This document shows positions 27,765 through 42,123 of a stretch of 64,000 nucleotides of DNA, piece after piece. The DNA lies in contig NZ_CP088017.1 in the NCBI RefSeq assembly GCF_021049285.1, positions 1,871,380 to 1,935,379 on the forward strand, written 5' to 3'. The translations under genes and the position numbers were made by a program. Within the stretch, counting starts at the first letter, position 1. Each line of letters starts with the position of its first letter. Source of the stretch: Ruania halotolerans (GTDB lineage Bacteria; Actinomycetota; Actinomycetes; Actinomycetales; Beutenbergiaceae). The notes under the pieces were generated by a model. It searched no databases. It saw only the letters and a program-made list of their open reading frames with translations, and had not been told where the DNA came from.

Positions 27765-27832
27765 GCCGTGCGGTGGTCTGTGCGCCGACTCTCGGCGGTG
27801 AGACTGGTGTTCTGGGGCCCCCGGTGAGCGCC

Positions 27833-27838
27833 TACCAT
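27833..27838 (+). promoter_or_regulatory. -10 of the trpC-trpB-trpA-lgt operon
   Basis: TACCAT, 27 bases before GTG 27866, leaves a short leader with GGGAGAGG. It follows the double terminator, so this operon is independent of hisI-trpE. No leader peptide or T-box was found. Confidence 0.4.
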
Positions 27839-27865
27839 GGGAGCACACCGAGGGAGAGGCGGATC

Positions 27866-28681
27866 GTGACCGTTCTGGAAGACATCGTCAGCGGGGTCCG
27901 AGAGGACCTGGCGGCCCGTGAAGTCGCAGTCCCGCTCGACGTGGTGAAGCGGCAGGCGGAGGCTCGGCCGTCGGCGAAGAACGCCGTCGACGCGCTGCGC
28001 CAGGACGATGCCGTGACCGTGATCGCCGAGGTGAAGCGTTCGAGCCCGTCGAAGGGTGCCCTCGCCGAGATCGCCGACCCCGCTGGGCTGGCCGCCGACT
28101 ACGAGTCCGGCGGGGCAAGCGCGATCAGTGTGCTGACCGAACGGCGCCGCTTCGGCGGTTCCCTCGAGGATCTTGCCGGCGTTCGTGCCCGGGTGGATGT
28201 GCCGGTACTGCGCAAGGACTTCATTGTCACCCCCTATCAGGTGTGGGAGGCGCGAGCACACGGCGCGGACATGGTGTTGCTGATCGTGGCGGCGCTGGAG
28301 CAGACGGTTCTGACCTCGTTGGTGGACCGGGTGCACTCGCTAGGGATGACGGCGCTCGTTGAAGTGCACTCCGAAGAGGAAGTCGCTCGCGCGGTTGACG
28401 CCGGAGCGCGGGTGGTGGGCGTGAATGCACGCGACCTGCACACCCTCGAGGTGCACCGCGGGGTCTTTGCCCGCGTAGCCCCACACGTTCCGTCCGGCAT
28501 CGTCACCGTGGCCGAGTCCGGAGTCCGCGGCCCGCATGACGTGCTCGACTACGCCCGGGCAGGCGCTGATGCGGTGCTGGTGGGCGAAGCACTGGTGACC
28601 CAGGGAAATCCGCGCGCCGCGGTGGCTGACATGGTGGCTGCGGGCGCGCACCCGGCACTTCGGGCGGTGCGTGCCCGATGA
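27866..28681 (+). CDS. trpC: Indole-3-glycerol phosphate synthase
   Basis: 271-residue barrel enzyme that closes the indole ring from Cd[15 protein letters not shown] holds the catalytic Lys; VLRKDFIV the second; [10 protein letters not shown] and VAESGV complete the site. It is mono-functional, with no TrpF domain. GTG 27866 is chosen for its ribosome site GGGAGAGG; an upstream in-frame start at 27710 would run through the terminator hairpins. It overlaps trpB by 4 bases. Confidence 0.96.
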   Translation: MTVLEDIVSGVREDLAAREVAVPLDVVKRQAEARPSAKNAVDALRQDDAVTVIAEVKRSSPSKGALAEIADPAGLAADYESGGASAISVLTERRRFGGSLEDLAGVRARVDVPVLRKDFIVTPYQVWEARAHGADMVLLIVAALEQTVLTSLVDRVHSLGMTALVEVHSEEEVARAVDAGARVVGVNARDLHTLEVHRGVFARVAPHVPSGIVTVAESGVRGPHDVLDYARAGADAVLVGEALVTQGNPRAAVADMVAAGAHPALRAVRAR

Positions 28682-28870
28682 GCGCGAGGAGCCCCCGCGA
28701 AGGGGCGCCGAGGGACGAGGTGCACCGTAGCGAGGCACCGGAGGGCTCAGACCAGAGGGACCCGATGAGCGCGAGGAGCCCCCGCGAAGGGGCGCCGAGG
28801 GACGAGGTGCACCGTAGCGAGGCACCGGAGGGCTCAGACCAGAGGGACCCGATGAGCGCGAGGAGCCCCC
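28678..28870 (+). repeat. 87-bp perfect tandem duplication plus 19-bp remnant
   Basis: Two identical 87-base units (28678-28764 and 28765-28851), followed by the first 19 bases of a third (28852-28870). Each unit is 29 codons, so the trpB frame stays open; each begins with ATGAGC and contains small inverted repeats (GCCCC/GGGGC around CGCGAA, GGTGC/GCACC). The unit is also open on the opposite strand. It looks like an intergenic, palindromic repeat element captured in a gene start. Confidence 0.95.
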
Positions 28871-30153
28871 TCGACATCCCCTCCGAGACCGCTTCGACCG
28901 ATCCTGCGCGCGCCCTGCGCGAGGCCACGGGTCCGTACTTCGGTGACTTCGGTGGACGGTTCGTCCCGGAGGCACTGATCGCTGCACTCGACGATCTCGG
29001 TGCCGCGTGGGAGAAAGCCAAGCAGGATCCCGAGTTCACCCACCGACTGGCTCTCCTGCACCGCGAGTACACGGGCCGTCCCAGCCCGGTCACCGAGGTG
29101 CCGCGATTCGCCGCCCACGCGGGTGGCGTGCGCGTGTTCCTCAAGCGCGAGGACCTCAATCACACCGGCTCGCACAAGATCAACAACGTCCTTGGCCAGG
29201 CCCTGTTGACGCAATTGGTGGGCAAGACCCGTGTGATCGCGGAGACCGGTGCCGGTCAGCATGGTGTGGCCACGGCCACGGCTGCGGCCTTGTTCGGACT
29301 CGAGTGCACGATCTACATGGGCGAGGAGGACACCCGCCGGCAGGCGTTGAATGTGGCACGGATGCGACTCCTCGGCGCCACGGTGGTTCCCGTCACAACC
29401 GGTTCACGAACCCTCAAGGACGCGATCAACGAAGCGTTCCGCGATTGGGTCGCGAACGTGGAGACCACCAACTACGTGTTCGGCACTGTGGCCGGACCGC
29501 ATCCCTTCCCCACCCTGGTGCGAGATCTCCAGAAGATCATCGGCGAGGAAGCGCGCGATCAGATGCTGGATCGCATCGGCCGGCTGCCTGATGCTGCCGT
29601 GGCGTGCGTGGGCGGCGGCTCCAATGCGATGGGCCTGTTCCACGCCTTCCTTGATGATCCTGTGCGCCTGATCGGCTGCGAGGCTGCTGGTGACGGTGTG
29701 GAGAGCGGCCGGCACGCGGCGACGATCACGGCCGGGGATCCGGGGGTCCTGCACGGAGCCCGCTCCTATCTGCTCCAGGACGAAGACGGCCAGACCATCG
29801 AGTCCCACTCCATCTCCGCTGGCTTGGACTATCCGGGTGTGGGGCCCGAGCATTCGTGGCTCGCCAGCATCGGCCGCGCTGAGTATCGGCCCGTGACCGA
29901 TGCGGAGGCGATGGATGCCTTCGAGCTCCTATGCCGGACCGAGGGGATCATTCCGGCGATCGAAAGTGCGCATGCGCTGGCCGGTGCTCTCCGATTGGGC
30001 AATGAGCTCGCCGACGGAGCCGCTGACGGCAAGGATCCGGGTGACCATGTTCTGCTGGTGTCGTTGTCCGGTCGAGGGGACAAGGATGTCGCCACGGCGG
30101 CCACCTGGTTCGGCCTGGTCGATGAGGCGCAGGTGAAGGAGGACTCTCCATGA
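28678..30153 (+). CDS. trpB: Tryptophan synthase beta chain with a duplicated N-terminal extension
   Basis: PLP enzyme that joins indole and serine. The standard protein ([13 protein letters not shown] onward, then [15 protein letters not shown] with the PLP Lys, and GGGSNAMG for phosphate) is complete. Two 29-residue hydrophilic repeats encoded by the 87-bp units precede it, giving 491 residues from ATG 28678, which overlaps the trpC stop (ATGA). ATG 28852 has a nearby GAGGGA and would give 433 residues, near the usual length. Which ATG is used cannot be decided by sequence; coupling favours the first and family length the last. It overlaps trpA by 4 bases. Confidence 0.95.
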   Translation: MSARSPREGAPRDEVHRSEAPEGSDQRDPMSARSPREGAPRDEVHRSEAPEGSDQRDPMSARSPLDIPSETASTDPARALREATGPYFGDFGGRFVPEALIAALDDLGAAWEKAKQDPEFTHRLALLHREYTGRPSPVTEVPRFAAHAGGVRVFLKREDLNHTGSHKINNVLGQALLTQLVGKTRVIAETGAGQHGVATATAAALFGLECTIYMGEEDTRRQALNVARMRLLGATVVPVTTGSRTLKDAINEAFRDWVANVETTNYVFGTVAGPHPFPTLVRDLQKIIGEEARDQMLDRIGRLPDAAVACVGGGSNAMGLFHAFLDDPVRLIGCEAAGDGVESGRHAATITAGDPGVLHGARSYLLQDEDGQTIESHSISAGLDYPGVGPEHSWLASIGRAEYRPVTDAEAMDAFELLCRTEGIIPAIESAHALAGALRLGNELADGAADGKDPGDHVLLVSLSGRGDKDVATAATWFGLVDEAQVKEDSP

Positions 30154-30995
30154 CCGACGTGATGGGTTCGAGGACGGCGGCGGTGATTGACGCCGCGCGT
30201 CGCGAGGGTCGTGCGGCACTTGTGGTGTACTTGCCGGTCGGCTATCCGGATGTGGACGGCTCCATCGCCGCGGCCCGTGCCGCCGTAGAGGCCGGGGCAG
30301 ACATCGTCGAACTCGGGCTGCCCTATTCCGATCCCGGGATGGATGGACCGGTGATCCAGGAGGCCGTTCAGGCCGCGCTGGATGGCGGCACCCGCACGGC
30401 CGACGTGTTGCGGGCCGTGCGGGAGGTCTCCGCCACGGGCGCACCGACTCTGGTGATGACCTACTTCAACCCTGTGCACCGCTACGGCGTGGACGCTTTC
30501 GCCGATGCGCTGGCCGAGGCCGGGGGAGCGGGGTTGATCACTCCGGACCTGATTCCGGACGAAGCCGCTGCATGGATTGCGGCCGCCGACCGTACTGGGC
30601 TCGACAAGGTGTTCCTTGTGGCGCCGAGTTCGACGACCGAGCGTTTGCACATGACGGCGGCGGCGTCCCGCGGCTTCGTCTACGCCGCCTCCACCATGGG
30701 TGTGACCGGTGCTCGTGCCGCCGTGGGGGAGCGGGCCGAAGAACTGGTCCGGGCCACCCGCGCCGCCGGAGCCGAACGTGTGTGCGTGGGCCTGGGCGTT
30801 TCCACAGCTGCTCAGGCACAGCAGGTGGCCGGCTATGCCGATGGGGTGATCGTGGGATCGGCGCTGGTACGGACGTTGCAACGCCCAGATGGGGACCGCG
30901 AGGCCGCATTGGCGGACCTGCGCGAGCTCACCGCGGATCTGGCGGCCGGTGTGCGCGCCGGTGCCCGGTCCGAGCTCGTTGAGGACGTGCGATGA
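30150..30995 (+). CDS. trpA: Tryptophan synthase alpha chain
   Basis: 281-residue barrel that cleaves indole-3-glycerol phosphate and channels indole to TrpB. The catalytic Glu lies in [10 protein letters not shown] and the catalytic Asp in [17 protein letters not shown] and [11 protein letters not shown] are family motifs. The start overlaps trpB and the stop overlaps lgt, each by 4 bases, so the last Trp step and lipoprotein maturation share an operon. Confidence 0.96.
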   Translation: MTDVMGSRTAAVIDAARREGRAALVVYLPVGYPDVDGSIAAARAAVEAGADIVELGLPYSDPGMDGPVIQEAVQAALDGGTRTADVLRAVREVSATGAPTLVMTYFNPVHRYGVDAFADALAEAGGAGLITPDLIPDEAAAWIAAADRTGLDKVFLVAPSSTTERLHMTAAASRGFVYAASTMGVTGARAAVGERAEELVRATRAAGAERVCVGLGVSTAAQAQQVAGYADGVIVGSALVRTLQRPDGDREAALADLRELTADLAAGVRAGARSELVEDVR

Positions 30996-32086
30996 GCACC
31001 GGGGTGGCCACCGCAGTGGCCGGGGTGGCCCGCGATGCCACGGTGGCTGCGGCAGGTATACCGAGTCCGGCTCAGGGCACGTGGTATCTGGGTCCGCTGC
31101 CGATCCGCGCCTACGCGTTGGCGATCCTTGCCGGAATCTTCGTGGCTGCGTGGATCTCGGTGCGCCGCTACCGAGCCCGGGGTGGACCGGAGGGTGCCAT
31201 CCTCGATGCGATCTTCCTTGCTGTGCCCCTGGGCATCATCGGAGCGCGGATCTACCACGTGTTCTCCTCGCCGGCTGCGTACTTCGGTCCTGACGGGAAT
31301 CCGTGGAACGCGTTCGCGATCTGGAACGGTGGGTTGGGCATTTGGGGTGCGATCCCAGCCGGTGCACTGGGTGCGTGGATTGCGCTGCGCCGCAACGGCC
31401 TGCGACTGTCCACGGTGGCGGACGCGATGGCCCCTGGCATTCTCGTGGCGCAGGCAATCGGGCGGCTGGGGAACTACTTCAACCAGGAGCTCTTCGGGGC
31501 TCCGACCACGCTTCCCTGGGGCCTGCAGATCGATGCCTCGACGCTGGCGGCACAGGGGATGGACTATCCGGCCGGCACGTTGTTCCATCCCACCTTCGGA
31601 TATGAGCTGGTCTGGAACCTGGTGATGGCGGCCCTGCTTGTCTGGGTGGACCGGAAGTTCCGGCTCGGTCATGGCCGAGTGTTCTGGCTTTACGTGTTCG
31701 TGTACACACTCGGGCGTGTCTGGATCGAGATGTTGCGGATCGATGAGGCGGAGATGGTGCTCGGCCTCCGCCTGAACGTGTGGACGTCGATCCTGGTCGG
31801 GGTGGTGGCACTGGTGATCTTCGTGGTCCTCTCGCGCCGGTACCCCGAACGGGAGTCTTCGCCGTGGCTGCCCGGACGTGAGCCCGCTGATGAGTCAGGT
31901 GCGGACGCCGGAGATGATGACGACGTGCCGGCCGAGAATACGGGCGCCGCGGCCGAAAGTGCGGCCGAACATGGAGGGGCCACGGCCGGGAGCGACGATG
32001 CGGGCGACGCACCGCCACCCTCCGCGATCGGTTCGCCAGGTGAGACTGGGTCGCCGGATGTGGGCAAGGACGACGGCCCGCGCTAG
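30992..32086 (+). CDS. lgt: Prolipoprotein diacylglyceryl transferase
   Basis: Membrane enzyme of 364 residues that adds diacylglycerol to the lipobox Cys of exported lipoproteins, of which this window encodes five. About seven transmembrane segments; the signature GRLGNYFNQELFG and the essential His in ARIYHVF are present. The last 75 residues are a hydrophilic Ala/Gly/Asp/Glu-rich extension, longer than in E. coli and common in actinobacteria. ATGA overlap with trpA. Confidence 0.96.
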   Translation: MSTGVATAVAGVARDATVAAAGIPSPAQGTWYLGPLPIRAYALAILAGIFVAAWISVRRYRARGGPEGAILDAIFLAVPLGIIGARIYHVFSSPAAYFGPDGNPWNAFAIWNGGLGIWGAIPAGALGAWIALRRNGLRLSTVADAMAPGILVAQAIGRLGNYFNQELFGAPTTLPWGLQIDASTLAAQGMDYPAGTLFHPTFGYELVWNLVMAALLVWVDRKFRLGHGRVFWLYVFVYTLGRVWIEMLRIDEAEMVLGLRLNVWTSILVGVVALVIFVVLSRRYPERESSPWLPGREPADESGADAGDDDDVPAENTGAAAESAAEHGGATAGSDDAGDAPPPSAIGSPGETGSPDVGKDDGPR

Positions 32087-32162
32087 CGGGTGCGATATCG
32101 TCCCCGTTGCACCGGCACTGGGAACTCGCCGTCCACTGCCAGCCGGGCGCGCACGCTCATGC

Positions 32163-32191
32163 TTGGGCCCAGGCACGGTAAAGTTTAGGTA
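32163..32191 (+). promoter_or_regulatory. Promoter of gltBD with hairpin in the leader
   Basis: TTGGGC (32163-32168) and TAGGTA (32186-32191) are 17 bases apart. The leader to ATG 32277 is about 80 bases and holds a hairpin at 32234-32258 (GCAGGA paired with TCCTGC and a 3-bp continuation). GAGGAT lies 6 bases before the ATG and may be a second, leaderless -10 or a ribosome site. Confidence 0.35.
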
Positions 32192-32276
32192 GAAGGTGGG
32201 TCGACGGCGTCCCAGCAGAACGTAATCGATGCTGCAGGATTCCCCCTGAATCTCCTGCGGTGGTGAGGATGGTCGG

Positions 32277-36852
<4,576 letters not shown>

Positions 36853-36860
<8 letters not shown>

Positions 36861-38322
36861 TCCCAAGGGATTCCTGAAGGTCCGGGAGCGGGAACTGCCG
36901 ACGAGGCGTCCCGTGCCTGTGCGGATCATGGACTGGAACGAGGTTTACGAAAAGCGTGAGGGTGATGCCGCAGCCCTGAAGCGTCAAGCCGGTCGTTGCA
37001 TGGACTGTGGTATCCCGTTCTGCCACAACGGCTGCCCGCTCGGAAACCTGATTCCCGAATGGAACGATCTCACTCGTACCGGTCGGTGGGATGAGGCGAT
37101 CGAGCGCCTGCACGCCACGAACAACTTCCCGGATTTCACCGGGCGGCTGTGCCCGGCGCCGTGCGAGACGTCCTGCGTGCTGGGGATCAACCAGCCGGCC
37201 GTCACGATCAAGAACATCGAGCTCTCGATCATCGATGAGGCGTTCGAGCGCGGTCTGGTGACTCCGCAGGTACCCGATCGGCTCACCGGCCATACGGTGG
37301 CCGTGATCGGATCCGGGCCAGCCGGCCTGGCAGCCGCCCAGCAGCTCACCCGGGCAGGACACACGGTGGCGGTGTACGAGCGGGATGACAGGATCGGCGG
37401 CCTGCTGCGCTACGGCATTCCCGAGTTCAAGATGGAGAAGCGTCACCTGGACGCCCGTCTGGAGCAGATGGAGGCCGAGGGGACCCGGTTCCGCCCCGGC
37501 GTGGATATCGGTGGCGAGGGCCAGCTCACCGGTACCGACCTGCTCGAGCGGTACGACGCCGTCGTGCTCGCCATGGGAGCCACGGTGCGCCGTGATCTCC
37601 CCGTACCGGGCCGCGAACTCGCTGGGATCCACCAGGCGATGGAGTATCTGCCGCAGGGCAACCGCGCAGCACTCGGCGAGGAAGTACCCGGGCAGATCAC
37701 CGCGGAGGGTAAGGACGTCGTGGTGATCGGCGGCGGGGACACCGGGGCGGACTGCTTGGGGACCGCACTTCGTCAAGGTGCGAAGAACGTGATCCAGCTG
37801 GAGATCATGCCCCGGCCCACGGAGGATCGCCCGGCCGCACAGCCATGGCCCACCTACCCGATGATCTACCGGGTCTCCTCGGCGCACGAGGAGGGTGGCG
37901 AGCGGGTGTACGCCACGTCCACCGTGGAGTTCATCGGTGACGAGAACGGCGCCGTCAAGGAACTGCGGGTGGTCGAGGTCGACATGTCTTCCGGACGGCC
38001 GGAGCCAGTGGAGGGCACCGAACGGGTCATTCCGGCCCAGTTGGTGCTGCTCGCGATGGGCTTCACCAGCGTGCAGACCGAGGGCCTCGTGGACCAACTC
38101 GGGCTTGATGTGGACCAGCGCGGACGTGTGGAGCGCAACGGCGACTTCCGGACGTCCCACGATCAGGTCTTCGTGGCCGGTGATGCGGGCCGCGGACAGT
38201 CGCTGATCGTGTGGGCGATCGCGGAGGGGCGATCCGCGGCTGCGGCTGTGGACACCTATCTGCGTGGCCAGACCGAGCTACCCGCTCCGATCGAGCCGAC
38301 CACGATGCAGGTCACCGTCTAG
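36853..38322 (+). CDS. gltD: Glutamate synthase small subunit
   Basis: 489-residue beta subunit that passes electrons from NADPH to GltB. N-terminal iron-sulfur cysteines are at 49, 52, 57 and 61 ([13 protein letters not shown]) with a second group in [12 protein letters not shown]-binding [14 protein letters not shown] and NADPH-binding [13 protein letters not shown] follow, and the C-terminal [18 protein letters not shown] closes the FAD site. GTG start inside the end of gltB. Confidence 0.97.
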
Positions 38323-38393
38323 CGACGCTGCACCACGAGCATGAACACGGCCATCCGGTGAATGGATGGGGAAATCAGGACGAACGCCCGGTG

Positions 38394-38411
38394 CGCGGGC
38401 GAGCGCCCGCG
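38394..38411 (+). terminator. Hairpin after gltBD
   Basis: A 7-bp GC stem (38394-38400 with 38405-38411) with a 4-base loop, in the gap between gltD and pyk. No T-run, so termination is only probable. Confidence 0.4.
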
Positions 38412-38445
38412 TAGCCGGACGCCCCGTGCGACCGGTCGGAAGGCA

Positions 38446-38451
38446 TAAGGT
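38446..38451 (+). promoter_or_regulatory. -10 of pyk (leaderless)
   Basis: TAAGGT, 6 bases before ATG 38458. Confidence 0.5.
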
Positions 38452-38457
38452 TGACGT

Positions 38458-39879
38458 ATGCGTAGAGCCAAGATTGTGTGCACGTTGGGACCGGCGACGG
38501 AGTCCCCTGAGATGGTCCAGGCGCTCGTCGACGCCGGGATGGACGTGGCGCGGATCAACCGCAGCCACGGAGATGCGGATGCCCACGCCGCCGTCATCAA
38601 GCGAGTGCGGGAGGCGGCGGAGGCCTCCGGCCGCGCTGTGGCCGTGCTCGTCGATCTGCAGGGGCCGAAGATCAGGCTGGGCCGGTTCACCGACGGTAAG
38701 CACTATCTGGCCGAGGGGGACACATTCACGATCACCACCGAAGACGTCCCAGGCACGAAGGAACTCGTCTCGACGACGTTCAAGGGCCTTCCCGGTGACG
38801 TCAACCCGGGCGACGCGATCCTGATCGATGACGGTCGTGTCACCGTGCGGGTGACCTCCGTGGACGGACCGCGGGTCGTCACCCGGGTCGAAGTCCCCGG
38901 ACCGGTCTCCAACAACAAGGGACTGAACCTGCCCGGGGTGGCCGTCAATGTGCCGGCGCTCTCGGAGAAGGACGCCGACGATCTGCGATGGGCACTCAAG
39001 CAGGATGCGGATTTCATCGCACTCTCCTTCGTGCGCTCGGCCGCGGACTATGACGACGTCGCCGCCATCATGTCCGAGGAGGGACGCACCGTCCCGGTGA
39101 TCGCAAAGATCGAGAAGCCGCAGGCGGTGGAGAACCTGCCGGAGATCGTGGACGCCTTCGACGGCATCATGGTGGCGCGCGGCGACCTCGGCGTGGAGCT
39201 ACCGCTCGAGCAGGTCCCCATGGTGCAGAAGCGCGCCACTGAGCTCGGCCTGCGCAACGCCAAGCCCGTGATCGTGGCCACCCAGGTGCTGGAGTCGATG
39301 ATCAGCTCGCCCCGGCCCACCCGGGCGGAGGCGTCCGACTGCGCCAACGCCGTGCTGGACGGAGCCGACGCCGTGATGCTCTCCGGCGAGACCAGCGTGG
39401 GGGAGTTCCCGATCGACTGCGTCCGGACCATGGCGCGGATCATCGAAAACACCGAGGAACATGGTCTTGACCGCATCGCCAAGCTGCGCGCGACTCCACA
39501 CACGCGTGGCGGCGTGATCACCAAGGCTGCTGCGCAGATCGGTGAGACCCTCGGCGTCAAGTACCTGGCGTGCTTCACTCAGTCCGGTGACTCGGCTCGG
39601 CGGATGTCGCGCCTGCGCTCGGCGATCCCGCTGCTCGCCTTCACCCCCGTGCCGGTGGTGCGCAATCAACTGGCGCTGAGCTGGGGCGTGCAGACGTTCA
39701 CAGTGCCGCAGGTGCAGCACACAGACGACATGATCAACCAGGTTGACGTGGTGCTCAAGGATGCCGACCAGGTGCACGAGGGTGACAACCTCGTTGTCGT
39801 GGCGGGTATGCCTCCGGGCGTCTCCGGCAGCACGAACTCCATCCGTGTGCACACCGTGGGTGAGGAGTTGGGCGGCTGA
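38458..39879 (+). CDS. pyk: Pyruvate kinase
   Basis: 473-residue glycolytic enzyme converting PEP and ADP to pyruvate and ATP. The N-terminal RAKIVCTLGPAT, the PEP-site Arg in ARINRSHGD, and PVIAKIEKPQAVENL with the catalytic Lys are present, as are the MVARGDLGVE metal/ADP segment and the Gly-rich VMLSGETSVG. The C-terminal allosteric domain ends with STNSIRVHTVGEEL. It stands alone: hairpin before, lipoprotein array 18 bases after. Confidence 0.97.
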   Translation: MRRAKIVCTLGPATESPEMVQALVDAGMDVARINRSHGDADAHAAVIKRVREAAEASGRAVAVLVDLQGPKIRLGRFTDGKHYLAEGDTFTITTEDVPGTKELVSTTFKGLPGDVNPGDAILIDDGRVTVRVTSVDGPRVVTRVEVPGPVSNNKGLNLPGVAVNVPALSEKDADDLRWALKQDADFIALSFVRSAADYDDVAAIMSEEGRTVPVIAKIEKPQAVENLPEIVDAFDGIMVARGDLGVELPLEQVPMVQKRATELGLRNAKPVIVATQVLESMISSPRPTRAEASDCANAVLDGADAVMLSGETSVGEFPIDCVRTMARIIENTEEHGLDRIAKLRATPHTRGGVITKAAAQIGETLGVKYLACFTQSGDSARRMSRLRSAIPLLAFTPVPVVRNQLALSWGVQTFTVPQVQHTDDMINQVDVVLKDADQVHEGDNLVVVAGMPPGVSGSTNSIRVHTVGEELGG

Positions 39880-39897
39880 GTTCGCCCTGACCACACC

Positions 39898-40587
39898 ATG
39901 ACGACGGCGATCGCCCGGACCACCGGAGCGGTCGCCGTCGTGCTGGTACTGGCGGGCATCGTGAGCGGATGCATCGACGCGGCGCCCGCAGATCAGAATC
40001 CTGCCACCACGGGAGCCGAACGGGGCAGTGAGCAGAGCCCCCCGCGTGCCGGGGACGGTGCGTCGAAACCCACGATGCCTCCGCAGCTCGCCGAGTGCGG
40101 TGAAGGCGACGACAAGTCCCGCACACCGGAGTTGGCGGCGGCGACCTGGAGCACTCCGGCGGGCTTCGCGCAGGCATCGGGATACTCCCAGATCGCGCCC
40201 ATTGCCCCCACGCACACGGACTGGTACCTGGTGCCTGAGGAGCCCGGTGACGGGGTGGAGGTGATCGCCGTCGTGCACTACGAGGACGTACCCGCGCGCC
40301 TGAGCGATGAGTGCGGTGTGGTTGATCGCCAGGCTGTGAACCATCTGCTCGAGCAGTGGCGTGCGGATGCCGGTGTCACCGTCTCCGACGTCGTCTGGAC
40401 CAGGGTGGCCGGGGCGGACGCGGTACAGCAGACCGAACAGTATCCGGGCCGCGATTTCACCGTGCGCACGACCGTGTTCGTGGGGACAGGAGAGCTGCTG
40501 ACCGTCTCCTGCCAATGGACCTCCCGCCGTGAACTGATGGTGACAGGATGTGAGGAGTTCCTCGCTTCGGTGCGCCTGGAGGGGTGA
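39898..40587 (+). CDS. Array lipoprotein 1 (uncharacterised, most diverged copy)
   Basis: 229 residues. The hydrophobic N-terminus ends in the lipobox IVSGC (Cys25). After a disordered Gly/Ser/Pro linker comes the shared ectodomain: MPPQLAECG, TWSTPAGFAQASGY, DECGVVDRQAV, VSCQWTSR and TGCEEF. The four cysteines outside the lipobox align with the other three copies, so two disulfides are likely. Its middle part lacks the GLxW and LFSQ segments of the others. I do not recognise the family. It follows pyk by 18 bases and may be read with it. Confidence 0.8.
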   Translation: MTTAIARTTGAVAVVLVLAGIVSGCIDAAPADQNPATTGAERGSEQSPPRAGDGASKPTMPPQLAECGEGDDKSRTPELAAATWSTPAGFAQASGYSQIAPIAPTHTDWYLVPEEPGDGVEVIAVVHYEDVPARLSDECGVVDRQAVNHLLEQWRADAGVTVSDVVWTRVAGADAVQQTEQYPGRDFTVRTTVFVGTGELLTVSCQWTSRRELMVTGCEEFLASVRLEG

Positions 40588-40682
40588 TCCGGGCAGTTGT
40601 CCCCACGTCTGCACGCGAACTCTGCCGGGTGGGCGGGGTATCTTGCCTCCAGCAAGGTGGTCGACGAGACGGGAGCGCGTGC

Positions 40683-41429
40683 GTGCGCAGGTCCAGGATG
40701 CGAATCGGTGCGGGGCTGTTCGGCGCCGCGTTGCTGACCGGGTGCGGCTTCGTGGAAGGCACTCCCATCGGCGGGGAAGGAGCCGACGAAGCGTCGAGCG
40801 AATCCGAGTCGTCGGGGCCGGGATCTTCGGGCGCGCCCGGAAGCGATGCGACCATTCCGCCTCAGCTGCTGGAATGTGGATCACGATCCGGCGATGCGGA
40901 GAGATCCGAGGAGAAGGGCGGTGGCGACGGTGGTGACGAAGAATCCCTCGTGCTCACCGACACCGATCTGACCACCGTGCGGTGGTCGACACCGGCAGGT
41001 TTCGCCGAGGCCGTCGGCTACTTCGAGGACAACCCCGTGGAGCAGCTCGACACGCTCTGGGTCGCTGAGCCGACCGACGGTTCGGTGCCGTCCCGGAACG
41101 TTCTGAACGTGGCTGTCTACGTCGGGCTGAACTGGGGGCAGCAGGCGGAGCAGTGCGATGAAGTTCCACTGTCTGCCGTTCAGGAGCGCCTCGCCGGGTA
41201 CATGGAGCAGATCGACGCCGAACTCCTCGGCGAGGCGGAGATGACGGAGGTGGCGGGCCTGCCAGCCATCACCCAGCGCGTGCGGCTCGCCAGCTACGAC
41301 TACCTCGGGTACTGGCTCTTCTCTCAGGAACATCTGGTGCACGTGTACTGCCAATGGACCGACGCACAGCACCAGGAGCTCATCGAACAGGGCTGTGCGG
41401 ATCTGGTCCCGACGGTGCAGGTCGGCTGA
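40683..41429 (+). CDS. Array lipoprotein 2 (uncharacterised)
   Basis: 248 residues. GTG 40683 after GGGAGCG gives a proper signal peptide with lipobox LLTGC (Cys21); in-frame starts further upstream would hide it. An acidic Ser/Gly linker leads to the ectodomain: IPPQLLECG, RWSTPAGFAEAVGYFEDNPVE, NVAVYVGLNW, EQCDEVPL, EMTEVAGLPAITQ, GYWLFSQEHL, YCQWTD and QGCADL. It is most like copy 4. The product is predicted to sit on the outer membrane face; ligand and partners are unknown. It ends one base before the next copy starts. Confidence 0.8.
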   Translation: MRRSRMRIGAGLFGAALLTGCGFVEGTPIGGEGADEASSESESSGPGSSGAPGSDATIPPQLLECGSRSGDAERSEEKGGGDGGDEESLVLTDTDLTTVRWSTPAGFAEAVGYFEDNPVEQLDTLWVAEPTDGSVPSRNVLNVAVYVGLNWGQQAEQCDEVPLSAVQERLAGYMEQIDAELLGEAEMTEVAGLPAITQRVRLASYDYLGYWLFSQEHLVHVYCQWTDAQHQELIEQGCADLVPTVQVG

Positions 41430-41430
41430 C

Positions 41431-42123
41431 GTGCACCGGACAACGAGCGCCGTGGCCGCGGGCGCCATGGCCGTGGCACTGCTCACGGGGTGTCAGCTGA
41501 TGCCAGGCACCTCGGGCCCTGACTCGACCGGCCCGGAGAACACGTCCGCGTCCGACACAGGCGCCGGAGGCTCGGGTGACGGTCCGCACACCATTCCGCC
41601 GCAGTTGCTCGAGTGCGGGGAATCCTCCGACCCCGAGGTGCAGCTGACAGATGCGCTCGTGGCCTCCGACGGCCAGTGGTCGGTGCCAGCCGGATACCAG
41701 CCGGCCGAAGGCTACTACGACGACCTCGCCTACGAAGAGCAGTCGTTCCTGGAAACGCTCGTCCCGGAGAGCCCCGGCTACCACACCCTGGACCTGCTCG
41801 GTGTGATCGGGTACGTGGGTTTGGACTGGGGCCAGTATGCGCGCGAGTGCAACCGGGTACCGGTGGAGGCGATGCTGGAGCGGGTCGCGGAGTACGAACG
41901 GGCACTGGGAGCCGAGGCTATCGATGATGCCGAACTGACCGAGGTGGCCGGGCTGCCCGCCGTGACCCAGGCGATGGAGATACCGAGGTACACCTTCCGG
42001 GGCTACTGGTTGTTCTCGCAGACTGAACTGCTGTTCATCGGCTGCCAGTGGACCAGCGATCACGCACGTGAGGAGATCGAGATGGGTTGTGCCGAGATCG
42101 TGGGAAGCGTCCAGGTGGGATGA
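41431..42123 (+). CDS. Array lipoprotein 3 (uncharacterised)
   Basis: 230 residues. GTG 41431 lies directly after the previous stop and opens a signal peptide with lipobox LLTGC (Cys21). The ectodomain repeats the array pattern: IPPQLLECG, QWSVPAGYQPAEGYY, GYVGLDWGQYARECNRVPV, ELTEVAGLPAVTQ, GYWLFSQTEL, GCQWTS and MGCAEI. The region between the first two motifs differs from copies 2 and 4, as expected for paralogs that have diverged in function. Its stop overlaps copy 4 by 4 bases. Confidence 0.8.
   Translation: MHRTTSAVAAGAMAVALLTGCQLMPGTSGPDSTGPENTSASDTGAGGSGDGPHTIPPQLLECGESSDPEVQLTDALVASDGQWSVPAGYQPAEGYYDDLAYEEQSFLETLVPESPGYHTLDLLGVIGYVGLDWGQYARECNRVPVEAMLERVAEYERALGAEAIDDAELTEVAGLPAVTQAMEIPRYTFRGYWLFSQTELLFIGCQWTSDHAREEIEMGCAEIVGSVQVG

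Noticed and set aside
27833-27866. Trp attenuator or T-box upstream of trpC
   Set aside because: The predicted leader is only about 20 bases, with no Trp codons or terminator/antiterminator pair.
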